From UBA2942 sp045127535 (GTDB lineage: Bacteria; Bacillota; Clostridia; Lachnospirales; Lachnospiraceae), in NCBI GenBank assembly GCA_045127535.1, contig JBGVQN010000001.1, positions 1-64,000 of the forward strand: a stretch of 64,000 nt of DNA, read 5' to 3'. The notes beneath the pieces were generated by a model. The model was not told where the DNA came from, did not search any database, and was given only the letters and a program-made list of their open reading frames with translations. Shown one piece after another: positions 44,098 through 52,376 of the stretch. A program made the translations under genes and the position numbers. The first letter of the stretch is position 1, and each line of letters begins with the position of its first letter.

Positions 44098-45804
44098 ATG
44101 AAACTTGACAAGCTTGTAGGAGAACGGTTCCGGGAAAGACCGGCAGACTGCGCAGTAGACAGCCATGCCCTTATGGTGCGCGGCGGCTATATGAAATACG
44201 TAGCCAACGGTATTTTTTCCTCTTACATGCCATTAAAGAGGATCACCCGTAAAATCGAACAGATCCTCCGTGAGGAAATGGATGCGGTGGACGGACAGGA
44301 GGTACAGTTCCCGGTGGTCATGCCGGCTGCGCTTTGGCAGGAGTCCGGCAGATACGACAGCATTGAAAAGGAATTGCTGCGTTTTCACGACCGCAACAAC
44401 AGTCCACATGTCCTTGGCATGACCCATGAGGAGGCTGCAGTACATCTGGTGCGGGACTATGCACAGAGCTATACACGCTATCCTTTTATGATTTATCAGA
44501 TTCAGACCAAGTTTAGAGATGAGGCCAGACCAAGAGCCGGACTGATCCGGGTCAGAGAATTTACCATGAAGGATGCTTATTCTTTCCACACCAGTCAGGA
44601 GGATTTAGAGGCCTATTACGAGAAGTGCCACAAGGCTTATGAGCGCATTTATGCAAGAGTGGGACTGCCGGAGGTGATTTCTGTTGCTTCCGACTCCGGT
44701 ATGATGGGCGGCAGCATTTCCCACGAATTTATGCTTTTGACTCCAATCGGTGAGGACTCCATTGCCATTTGTCAGGAGTGTCATTATCGCGCCAATATGG
44801 AAGCTGCAGAAAGTGTGATCCCGCCACAGCGTAAGGCACAATCTGAGACGCTGACCCTGGTACACACACCAGGTATTCATACCATCGAGGAAGTGTGCAA
44901 TTTTCTTCACACAGAGGAGTCTGATTCCTGTAAGGCAGTGGTATATCAGAGAAATTCTGACGATCAGTATATTGTGTTGTTTATCAGAGGGGATCTGGAG
45001 GTCAATGAAACAAAGCTGACCAATTATTTGGGCTGCGACATCCATCCTGCAGTGATCACACCGGAATGCGGACTGCATGCAGGCTATATCGGACCTGTTG
45101 ATCTAAAGGGAGATTTTATCGTACTCTATGACCGCTCTCTTGCCGGACGCAATGACCTCTCCTGCGGAGGCAATGCAGACGAGTATCACTATACCGGCCT
45201 GGATATGGAGCGTGATGTACCGGATGCCCAGTTCCATGATTTTGCAAAAATACAGGAGGGCGGCATCTGTCCTCACTGCGGAAAACCTGCCATTACCATT
45301 TCCAGAGGCATTGAAGTCGGTAATATTTTCCAGTTAGGCACCAAGTATACCAAGTCCATGCATATGACCTATGTAGATCAGGAGGGCAATGCACAGCATC
45401 CCATCATGGGCTGTTACGGCATTGGCGTAGGTCGTCTGGCTGCTGCCATCTGCGAAGCCCATCATGATGAACACGGCCCGATCTGGCCAATGTCTGTGGC
45501 TCCATGGCAGATACATTTGTGTGCAGTGCGTGCAGACCATGAGGAGATCAAGTCCTGTGCAGACCAGTTATACCAGGCTTTGCAGGCCAAGGGTATCGAA
45601 GTGATTTATGATGACCGTGTGGTCAGCGCCGGAGTTATGTTTTCAGATGCTGACTTGCTTGGAGTGCCGCTTAGGGTCATTGTCAGTCCCAGAAATCTGA
45701 AGCAGAATGTGGTGGAAGTAGTTTCCAGAGATAAGCGCTTTTCTGCAGCAGTTTCTGTGGAGACAGCGGTGGAGGAATTGATGGATATCATTCAGAGATT
45801 TTGA
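44098..45804 (+). CDS. proS: Prolyl-tRNA synthetase
   Basis: Class II synthetase of the bacterial type, 568 residues, with an editing (INS) domain between catalytic motifs 2 and 3. Motif 2 region KFRDEARPRAGLIRVREFTMKDAYSF, motif 3 region HPIMGCYGIGVGRLAAAICE, and an anticodon-binding domain at the C-terminus. The ATG at 44098 has GGAGG 8 nt upstream. In many related genomes proS lies in the uppS-polC cluster; here it stands alone under a T-box. Confidence 0.97.
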   Translation: MKLDKLVGERFRERPADCAVDSHALMVRGGYMKYVANGIFSSYMPLKRITRKIEQILREEMDAVDGQEVQFPVVMPAALWQESGRYDSIEKELLRFHDRNNSPHVLGMTHEEAAVHLVRDYAQSYTRYPFMIYQIQTKFRDEARPRAGLIRVREFTMKDAYSFHTSQEDLEAYYEKCHKAYERIYARVGLPEVISVASDSGMMGGSISHEFMLLTPIGEDSIAICQECHYRANMEAAESVIPPQRKAQSETLTLVHTPGIHTIEEVCNFLHTEESDSCKAVVYQRNSDDQYIVLFIRGDLEVNETKLTNYLGCDIHPAVITPECGLHAGYIGPVDLKGDFIVLYDRSLAGRNDLSCGGNADEYHYTGLDMERDVPDAQFHDFAKIQEGGICPHCGKPAITISRGIEVGNIFQLGTKYTKSMHMTYVDQEGNAQHPIMGCYGIGVGRLAAAICEAHHDEHGPIWPMSVAPWQIHLCAVRADHEEIKSCADQLYQALQAKGIEVIYDDRVVSAGVMFSDADLLGVPLRVIVSPRNLKQNVVEVVSRDKRFSAAVSVETAVEELMDIIQRF

Positions 45805-45815
45805 TCCATCACCAG

Positions 45816-45906
45816 CAGGGAGGTTGGTACAGTATGATATTCCGTAGACAAGGCTGGTACAGCACCAGCCTGCATTGGAGACATCCTACCCATGCCAACC
45901 TCCCTG
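45816..45906. repeat. Nested inverted repeat after proS
   Basis: Outer arms CAGGGAGGTTGG (45816-45827) and CCAACCTCCCTG (45895-45906), inner hairpin AGGCTGGT...ACCAGCCT around 45850-45871. The about 23-nt side segments pair poorly. There is no T-tract, so it is not a plain terminator. Confidence 0.7.
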
Positions 45907-45954
45907 TATTTCTATGCAGCACTATAACCAACAAGGCGCACCTGCTGCATCCAC

Positions 45955-46488
45955 TCAATGCTCACGCACATACTCCAAAAACTCCTGGGTCTTAGACCAA
46001 TATTTGATCCCCCAGTTCTCAAAGTTCCATTCCTCCATATATGGATTACATTCATAATCAATATAATAAATCTGTTCCTCCTGCACCACAAAATTGGTAG
46101 GAAAATAATCGATGTTCAGTCCTGCAGCAGCTACCTGCGCTGCCATTTCTCTCATCTGCTGCAGATAGCAGTCCTTCATCTGGTCATTTTTTACAAGGTC
46201 ATAAATGGTAGGCCCGCAAATATATTCTTTTACAATCCGTTCAGCTGTACTATCCAGATCCAGCATTCTGGGCATCCGGATGCCTGTAGCCAGCAGCCGG
46301 TTGTAATCATTCTGCTCTGCCTCGATCTTATTGCCAAAGGTATAATAGTCGCAGGGCTCGTGATGGATCTGCTTTAACACATACCGCTTTCCATCCTGCT
46401 CTGCAAGATAGGAATAACCGCCCTTTCCCTTGCCCAATAATTTTACAATGATATATGGCTTTTGATTGACATACATAACTTCACTCAT
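45955..46488 (-). CDS. Small protein-kinase-like protein
   Basis: 177 residues with a minimal kinase fold: glycine-rich loop LLGKGKGGYSYLAEQ, invariant-lysine strand KRYVLKQI, catalytic-loop-like LNIDYFPTNFVV and DFG-like YYIDYECNPY. It resembles the RIO/lipopolysaccharide-kinase type rather than Hanks kinases and may phosphorylate a small molecule. AGGAGG 6 nt upstream sets the start. Confidence 0.7.
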   Translation of the reverse strand: MSEVMYVNQKPYIIVKLLGKGKGGYSYLAEQDGKRYVLKQIHHEPCDYYTFGNKIEAEQNDYNRLLATGIRMPRMLDLDSTAERIVKEYICGPTIYDLVKNDQMKDCYLQQMREMAAQVAAAGLNIDYFPTNFVVQEEQIYYIDYECNPYMEEWNFENWGIKYWSKTQEFLEYVREH

Positions 46489-46530
46489 ACCCATCCTCCT
46501 AAATCAACTTTCACAGGTTTATATATTTAC

Positions 46531-46567
46531 AGCCCTGAAGCCTATGCTGCACACAAGCTTCAGGGCT
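46531..46567. terminator. Hairpin between pepD and the kinase-like gene
   Basis: AGCCCTGAAGC (46531-46541) pairs with GCTTCAGGGCT (46557-46567), 11 bp. T-tracts are weak; terminator role probable because it follows the pepD stop by 15 nt. Confidence 0.6.
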
Positions 46568-46582
46568 GTTATCATACAGTAT

Positions 46583-48040
46583 TTACTCCAACACGCGAAG
46601 CACTTCCTTCACATATGCATACACACGCTTCACAGAGGTCAGGCTCAGACGTTCCTGGGGGGTATGGATATCCTTCATATCCGGTCCCAGGGATACAATG
46701 TCCAGATCAGGCATCTGATACAGGATCAGTCCGCACTCCACCCCTGCGTGGATGGCCTCTACTGTGGCTGGTCGATCCTCATACATACCGTTCCAGATCT
46801 CTACCATCTGGGTGCGCAGCTTGGAATCTACCTTATAGTCCCATCCCGGATAATCTCCGTAGAATGTACTGCTGCCTCCCAAAAACTCGATCAGAAACTC
46901 CAATCTGTCATACAAAGCAAACTTCCTGCTTTCTACAGAGCTTCTGACAGAAAATACTGCCTTTACTTCTTCCTCTGTAGTGGACAGCATACCCAGATTT
47001 AAGGAAGTCTCTACCAGTCCTGCAATGGCCTGGCTCATATTTTGGACGCCATTTGGGCACTGGCTCAGTAAAAAGAATACTTTTCCTGTGGCAACCGGCG
47101 TCATAGCCTCCACCATACCGCTGCCCTGAGACTGTACCTGTATGGTAATGTCAGGGTCTGCGATTTTGTATTCTGCAAAAATTGGGGCGCTGACAGCCTG
47201 CAGTGCTGCTGCCACAAAGGCTTCCTCTGCAGGAGATACGATCACTGCACTGCACTTTCTTGGAATTGCATTGTCTGCCTCACCGCCGGATATGGATACC
47301 AGAGACCATTCCAGATCTACGCTCCACTGCAGCTCTCTCAGCACACGGGCAAGCAGCAGGTTGGCATTGGCACGCTCCTTTTGGATCTCCATTCCGGAAT
47401 GTCCTCCAAGGAGCCCCTCCACTGTGATCTGATACAGATTGCCCTGTGCTTCTGCTCTCTGCACCGGCAGTGTCAGCTCTGCCCGCATGCCACCTGCACA
47501 GGAGCTTAAAAAGATGCCTTCATCCTCTGAATCCAGATTGATCAGATAGGAGGCTTTACAGTCAGACAAATCCAGGGCAGCAGCCCCTAACAATCCTGTC
47601 TCCTCATCTACTGTAAAGACACATTCCAGCGCCGGATGGGCCAGAGTCTCGTCTGCCAGGATCGCCAGCATATATGCCACTGCAATGCCGTCATCTCCGC
47701 CTAACGTGGTGCCTTTTGCGCCAAGATACTCTCCTTCTACAAACAGCTCCAGTCCCTGGGTAGCAAAATCATGGTCTGACCAGTCTTCCTTGGCTTCGAC
47801 CATATCCATATGTCCCTGCAGCATTACCACAGGACGGTTTTCATATCCTGCAGACGCAGGCTTCCAGATGATCACATTCAAAGAATCATCCTGTCTGTAC
47901 TGCAGGCCGTGATTTTTGGCAAACTCTGCTACATAGCTGCTGATGGCTTTCATATTGCCGCTGCCATGGGGAATGGCGCAGATCTCCTCAAAATACTGAA
48001 GTACATCTGCCGGTTCGAAATTTTCTAAAATTCTGTTCAT
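46583..48040 (-). CDS. pepD: Beta-Ala-His dipeptidase / aminoacyl-histidine dipeptidase (M20)
   Basis: 485-residue zinc peptidase of the PepD (carnosinase-like) type. Metal and catalytic motifs: VMLQGHMDMV, GTTLGGDDGIAVAYMLAI, FTVDEETGLLGA, and NLDSEDEG; the dimerisation lid lies between. ATG at 48040 with GAGGA upstream; similarity to PepD proteins starts there (NRILENFEPADVLQYFEEICAIPHGSGN). Confidence 0.93.
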   Translation of the reverse strand: MNRILENFEPADVLQYFEEICAIPHGSGNMKAISSYVAEFAKNHGLQYRQDDSLNVIIWKPASAGYENRPVVMLQGHMDMVEAKEDWSDHDFATQGLELFVEGEYLGAKGTTLGGDDGIAVAYMLAILADETLAHPALECVFTVDEETGLLGAAALDLSDCKASYLINLDSEDEGIFLSSCAGGMRAELTLPVQRAEAQGNLYQITVEGLLGGHSGMEIQKERANANLLLARVLRELQWSVDLEWSLVSISGGEADNAIPRKCSAVIVSPAEEAFVAAALQAVSAPIFAEYKIADPDITIQVQSQGSGMVEAMTPVATGKVFFLLSQCPNGVQNMSQAIAGLVETSLNLGMLSTTEEEVKAVFSVRSSVESRKFALYDRLEFLIEFLGGSSTFYGDYPGWDYKVDSKLRTQMVEIWNGMYEDRPATVEAIHAGVECGLILYQMPDLDIVSLGPDMKDIHTPQERLSLTSVKRVYAYVKEVLRVLE

Positions 48041-48319
48041 GTTTTTCCTCGTTTCTGTGCTATTTTTGCGCCTATCAATTGTGTCTGTTTTCCTGCTTGA
48101 AATCATCCTGTTTTTGAAACAGGATGCCCCACAAATTGCTTTATATACAATAAAAAATTCTGATTTTCCTACATAAAATACATTCAATTTATGAAATCAA
48201 GGCATTTCACAGTCGATGGCAGAATACTTTGGTATTAGAATACTACAGATTATTTATGCCAAAGGGTTCCACAATCACCTGATGGGTGGCTACGCAATCA
48301 ATCATAATGGAGGATTTTT

Positions 48320-49351
48320 ATGCCTGACTGCAACAAATCAGTTGTTTCCACCCCCGGTTTCAGTCCGGTAAAGGAAAATGTTTCCGAAAAAAACAAAGCC
48401 ACTGCTGCGGTTTTTCTGGAAAAACTTCTGCCTCTGGGGCTGTTTATCCTTATGCTCTCCAATCCAAAGCTGTCTGCCTCCTGTGCCGCTGCAGGGCTAT
48501 CTGCCTGGTATACCAGCGTTGTGCCGGTATTGCTGCCTGCCATGATTTTTACAGGCATTCTGGTACGGACAGATGCCTGTACCCTGTTAAACCCCATTGC
48601 TGCACCTTTGTTTCAAAAGGTATTCCATCTGCCTGCAGAAGCAGCCTCAGCCTGGCTCACAGGAATGCTGTGTGGATATCCTTCCGGGGCAGCTGTAGCC
48701 GGTGAACTGTATCATCAGGGACGTCTTACTGCACAACAGACCAGACACTTGCTGCTGTTTTGTAATTATCCATCACCTATGTTTCTGACCGGCTTTCTGC
48801 TGACTGGAAGCTTAAATGGGCAGGTTCCTGTATGGCTGTTTTTACCGGTCATTTACCTTTCCGGCTGTCTGACCGGTTTTCTTACCAGAGAAACGGCACA
48901 AGATGGCTGCTCTCCTATTTCAGACAGGCATTCTTTTGAACCGCCTGCGCCGAAAAAGAATGGACTGATTCAGGTCTTAGAGCCATCCCTGTTCACAGCC
49001 GCGCGGATTATGCTGATGGTAGGACTGTATATTATGCTGTTTCAGATGATTGCCGGCTTTGCCCTCCATTATCTGCAGCTGCCCCCTCTGATACTCTGCA
49101 TACTGATTGGCATACTGGAAATGACCAATGGTGTATTACTGGCTGCAGATTTGACACTGCCCCTGCTGCCTTTAAGCTGCCTTATGCTCTTTTTTGCCGT
49201 ATTTGGAGGCATTTCCACTTATCTGCAGTCTCTTTCTGCATTAGGAGATGCTGCCTTTCTTGGAAAAAAATATTTATTTGGCCGCATTCTTCATGCTTCT
49301 CTGGCAACAGGACTGTATCTGATCCTTTTCCTGCTTCTGCAAATACTTTAA
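48320..49351 (+). CDS. ylbJ: Sporulation membrane protein YlbJ-like
   Basis: 343 residues, around eight membrane helices, with GATE-type features MLCGYPSGAAVAGELYHQG and CNYPSPMFLTGFL. In B. subtilis ylbJ lies beside coaD and rsmD and is needed for good sporulation; here coaD and rsmD are also close (50021-51130). GGAGG 7 nt before the ATG. Confidence 0.85.
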   Translation: MPDCNKSVVSTPGFSPVKENVSEKNKATAAVFLEKLLPLGLFILMLSNPKLSASCAAAGLSAWYTSVVPVLLPAMIFTGILVRTDACTLLNPIAAPLFQKVFHLPAEAASAWLTGMLCGYPSGAAVAGELYHQGRLTAQQTRHLLLFCNYPSPMFLTGFLLTGSLNGQVPVWLFLPVIYLSGCLTGFLTRETAQDGCSPISDRHSFEPPAPKKNGLIQVLEPSLFTAARIMLMVGLYIMLFQMIAGFALHYLQLPPLILCILIGILEMTNGVLLAADLTLPLLPLSCLMLFFAVFGGISTYLQSLSALGDAAFLGKKYLFGRILHASLATGLYLILFLLLQIL

Positions 49352-49372
49352 CCGGTTATTTATATGCCAAAC

Positions 49373-49395
49373 AGGCAGCCTGCGTTTGGCTGCCT
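49373..49395. terminator. Hairpin after ylbJ
   Basis: AGGCAGCC-TGCGTTT-GGCTGCCT, an 8-bp stem 22 nt beyond the ylbJ stop, without a clear T-tract. Confidence 0.45.
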
Positions 49396-49485
49396 GGCGC
49401 AGTATATCATTTATATATAGTATAATTACTTCTCTTTCGAACAGCTTCTGTTTTTGTCCTGATCATAAAGAAAAATCTGACAGGT

Positions 49486-50034
49486 TTACTGTTCCTCTTC
49501 AGCCGGCTTCAGTTCCTGACGGTTCTGTACGATCATGTTGTAGGTATCATTCATCACGCCTACATAGCTTTCATAACGGGTACGAGTTCCCTCTAACAGC
49601 TGGCCAAGTACTCCCTGTGCATGTTCCAGTAAATCATCTGTATACTCCATAGCACTCTGGCGTACTGTATTGGCTTCAATCACTGCCTTATCCAAAATCT
49701 GCTGTGCCTGTTCTCTGGCTTCTGCAATGATCTGGTTACCCTTATCATATGCCTCCTGCACGATCTCATGCTCGTTGATAATAGATTCTTTTTCCTTATA
49801 AGCATCTGTCTTGATCTTTTCTGCCTGCGCTTTGGCATCATTTAGGATGGCTTCCTTATTGCTCACTACCTTCTGATATTTCTTAATTTCATCCGGTGTT
49901 CTGTGACGAAGCTCTACCAACAGCGCATCTAACTGATCCTTATCTACAACGATCTTGTTGCTGGAAAATGGTGACATCTTACATCCGTCTATGTACTCTT
50001 CAATTTCTGTAATTAACTGCTCAATGCTGCTCAT
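49486..50034 (-). CDS. Coiled-coil protein (DivIVA/ATP synthase B-like helical rod)
   Basis: 182 residues, almost all helical: KEAILNDAKAQAEKIKTDAYKEKES, IIAEAREQAQQILDKAVIEANTVRQ. Similar proteins are often labelled ATPase or V-type ATPase subunit H-like, but no ATP motif exists. The N-terminus (SIEQLITEIEEYIDGCKMSPFSSNKIVVDKDQLDALLVELR) resembles DivIVA/SepF-associated rods. Its start overlaps the end of coaD by 14 nt, so it is cotranscribed with coaD and rsmD. Confidence 0.7.
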   Translation of the reverse strand: MSSIEQLITEIEEYIDGCKMSPFSSNKIVVDKDQLDALLVELRHRTPDEIKKYQKVVSNKEAILNDAKAQAEKIKTDAYKEKESIINEHEIVQEAYDKGNQIIAEAREQAQQILDKAVIEANTVRQSAMEYTDDLLEHAQGVLGQLLEGTRTRYESYVGVMNDTYNMIVQNRQELKPAEEEQ

Positions 50035-50521
50035 TTTGTTTCCTCTCCTCTACTTTTTCTTTTACACATGCCGCTACATGAGGTGGTACAAACTGGTCAA
50101 TATTACCTCCGTATCCTGCAACCTCTTTCACAATACTGGAGCTCAAATATGCATACTCCAGACTGGTGGTAAAAAAGAGTGTTTCCACCTCTGGTGCAAT
50201 GATTTTATTGGTCTGGGAAAGCTGCAGTTCATACTCAAAGTCTGTGACTGCCCGCAGTCCCCTTACCACTACATTGGCATCAATCATTTTGGCAAAATCT
50301 ACCAGCAGTCCTTGAAAGGACTGCACCTCCACATTAGGCAGATCCTGTGTCACCTGACGCAGCATTGCCACCCGCTCATCTACGGTAAACATGGGGGATT
50401 TTGAACTGTTGATTAACACACCTACTACCAGATGGTCTACCACCCGGCTGGCTCTCCTGATAATATCCAAATGTCCAAGGGTAACCGGATCAAAACTGCC
50501 CGGATAGATTGCCTTTACCAT
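50021..50521 (-). CDS. coaD: Phosphopantetheine adenylyltransferase
   Basis: Fourth step of coenzyme A synthesis. 166 residues with YPGSFDPVTLGHLDII (nucleotidyltransferase T/HxGH motif), VRGLRAVTDFEYE and the late motif EYAYLSSSIVKEVA. GGAGG 6 nt from the ATG at 50521 sets the start four codons after an alternative TTG. Confidence 0.97.
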   Translation of the reverse strand: MVKAIYPGSFDPVTLGHLDIIRRASRVVDHLVVGVLINSSKSPMFTVDERVAMLRQVTQDLPNVEVQSFQGLLVDFAKMIDANVVVRGLRAVTDFEYELQLSQTNKIIAPEVETLFFTTSLEYAYLSSSIVKEVAGYGGNIDQFVPPHVAACVKEKVEERKQNEQH

Positions 50522-50560
50522 AAAGTCCTCCAATCCATCAAAGGTGAAACCGTCACGCTT

Positions 50561-51130
50561 TTAAACTTCCCCGGTTTCCATCCGGCATAAAAACACATGC
50601 TGGTTTGTCTTATAACGCTTTACTTTATATACTTCAAAGCCATAATCCTGTACCTGCTCAAAATCAGTCTCTAGAGATGCTTCCACTACAATGGTGGTAT
50701 CCCCATCTGCCAGCACCGAATTCTTCAGATAAGCAAGTACCTGCATCTCAAGTCCCTGGTCATATGGGGGATCCATGAAAATAATATCAAAAGGATCCGT
50801 CTTATGCTCTAATCTGCTTAGAACTGTCAGCACATCTCCTTCCATAACCACTGCCTTGTCAGCCAGCTTTGTGAAGTTTAAGTTCTCGCGAATGCAGGAT
50901 AAAGCTGCACGATTCTGCTCTACAAAATAAGCACACTTTGCACCTCTGCTTAATGCCTCAATCCCTATTGCACCGCTGCCGCTGAACAGATCCAGAAACA
51001 GTCCTCCCGGCAAATCCTGATGCAGCACGTTAAACAGGGTCTCTTTGGTACGGTCTGTAGTGGGCCTGGTACCTGTACCCTCTATGGTCTTCAATGGCAT
51101 ACTTCTTGCCGTTCCGGCAATTACTCTCAT
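50561..51130 (-). CDS. rsmD: 16S rRNA (guanine966-N2)-methyltransferase
   Basis: 189 residues: MRVIAGTARSMPLKTIEGTGTRPTTDRTKETLFNVL start, SAM-binding FLDLFSGSGAIGIEALSRGA, and the catalytic DPPY in IIFMDPPYDQG. Lies 39 nt upstream of coaD, the standard pair. Confidence 0.96.
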   Translation of the reverse strand: MRVIAGTARSMPLKTIEGTGTRPTTDRTKETLFNVLHQDLPGGLFLDLFSGSGAIGIEALSRGAKCAYFVEQNRAALSCIRENLNFTKLADKAVVMEGDVLTVLSRLEHKTDPFDIIFMDPPYDQGLEMQVLAYLKNSVLADGDTTIVVEASLETDFEQVQDYGFEVYKVKRYKTNQHVFLCRMETGEV

Positions 51131-51248
51131 AGCTGCTCCTATCCCTGCCGCCGGTGATTTTGTGAAAAGCAACTGTACTTTTCTCTTACCGGTTATTTTT
51201 TGCTGCAGCCATACTGCCTTTTACAAACAACGTGGCTGTATTATTTTC

Positions 51249-51318
51249 ATTATAATATGCTTTCCCCTTGATGGCAAGCATAAACTTATGTAAGCGCGGT
51301 ACCTTTTGGATACCGCGC
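51249..51318 (-). promoter_or_regulatory. Promoter for rsmD-coaD and a GC hairpin upstream
   Basis: Minus strand TTGCCA (51272-51277), 17-nt spacer, TATAAT (51249-51254). Just beyond, GCGCGGTA (51294-51301) pairs with TACCGCGC (51311-51318); the hairpin probably ends transcripts arriving from the spore-protein gene. Confidence 0.65.
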
Positions 51319-51477
51319 CTGGTCCATACGGAGCCTGCGCTTTCGCGCATTTTTACAGGCTCTTAAGAGTTCTGTAACAAAACTTAGCCTGAGTTCCATT
51401 TCATGCAGAATTATGCTGATCACTGAGATATACTTGCATCCCAGTTATTTACGCAATCATGCCATTTCAGCGACAGT

Positions 51478-51567
51478 GTCACTTTTAGTGATTGAGTCAC
51501 TTTTGGTGATTGTGTCACTTTTAGTGACTGAGTCACCTTTAGTGACTGAGTCACCTTTAGTGACTCT
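51478..51567. repeat. Five 18-bp tandem repeats, each a small palindrome
   Basis: Units start at 51478, 51496, 51514, 51532 and 51550: GTCACTTTTAGTGATTGA and variants such as GTCACCTTTAGTGACTGA. Each unit can fold (GTCAC...GTGAC). The array ends 2 bp from the stop codon of the spore protein gene and would be the start of its 3' untranslated region. Confidence 0.9.
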
Positions 51568-51569
51568 GA

Positions 51570-51782
51570 TTACTGCTTACCTGCCATCTGCTTTTCCTGG
51601 TTCTCAATCATCTTCTTAACCATATGGCCGCCAACGCTGCCGTTCTGATAAGAAGTTAAATTACCGTTGTAACCGTCGGTTAAAGGTACTCCTAATTCAT
51701 CTGCCACTTCCATTTTGAACTTGTCCATTGCGGATTTTGCTTCCGGTACTACCACACGGTTGCTAGAATTTGAGTTTGCCAT
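51570..51782 (-). CDS. Small acid-soluble spore protein, alpha/beta type
   Basis: 70 residues: VVVPEAKSAMDKFKMEVADELGVPL and GNLTSYQNGSVGGHMVKKMIENQE are the two conserved blocks of DNA-binding alpha/beta SASPs, which protect spore DNA and are degraded by the Gpr protease at germination. AAAGGAGG upstream. A forespore (SigG) promoter was not identified. Confidence 0.95.
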   Translation of the reverse strand: MANSNSSNRVVVPEAKSAMDKFKMEVADELGVPLTDGYNGNLTSYQNGSVGGHMVKKMIENQEKQMAGKQ

Positions 51783-52052
51783 ATTACATGTCCTCCTTTA
51801 ATGTGCGCATCTTCTGTTTGCTGTCAGCAGATTACGGACATTGCAATTATGATTACAATATCGGAATTCAGGATCTCTGTTGCCATAATTGCAAGATCTG
51901 TAATCATGACGGCTGGATACTGAAACTCTGCCATTTTATGCTTTCAGAAGATGCCGGTTTTGTAACGGCTCTTTCATGAAAGTTTGTTACAACCCTATTA
52001 TGTGCCCTTTCACAAAAACTACACTGGGAATTTTTGCAAATGTTTTGTGAGG
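51783..52052. other. Intergenic stretch upstream of the spore protein gene
   Basis: No gene. Contains AATTGCAATTATGATTACAATATC-like alternating AT-rich sequence upstream of the spore protein gene, where its promoter should be, and ATTTTTGCAAATGTTTTG near the outer tip of the next repeat element. Confidence 0.4.
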
Positions 52053-52375
52053 TATTTGCGGCACTGATTTTTTGTGAACCCGGCAGGCATACATTTTCAT
52101 AAAAAGCACGCTTGCGCTCTGATTCCACGCAGCGGATACTAAGACGCCAGATGATCTTCATCATCTGCCACCTAAGTACCGGCGTTCCATACGGCTTTTC
52201 ATCAAAAATGTATGCCTGCCGGGCTCACAAAAAATCAGTGCCGCAAATATGGGCTGCGTTTTCGCCGAAACGAGAGCGCGCCAAACGTATCATTTATGAT
52301 ACGTCGCGTGAAAGTATTTTCTTACAGATACTTCTCAAAGCGTCCGGTCATGTATTTCGCAAATATCTGCAGCAG
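52053..52375. repeat. Palindromic MITE-like element, copy 6 (composite, nested)
   Basis: Arms of 45 bp (52053-52097 and 52205-52249) match with one mismatch and enclose a diverged core (CACGCTTGCGCTCTGATTCC, ACGCAGCGGATACTAAG, TAAGTACCGGCGTTCC). Immediately to the right, 52250-52370 is the right half of another copy (GGCTGCGTTTTCGCCGAAAC, CTTACAGATACTTCTCAAAG, tip GTATTTCGCAAATA). This looks like one element inserted into or recombined with another. Ends at the recG stop codon. Confidence 0.75.
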
Positions 52376-52376
52376 C

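Noticed and set aside
44605..45078. Long minus-strand frame opposite proS
   Set aside because: Antisense shadow of a conserved synthetase gene.
51478..51567. CRISPR array
   Set aside because: The 18-bp units are contiguous with no spacers and no cas genes lie nearby; it is a tandem repeat.
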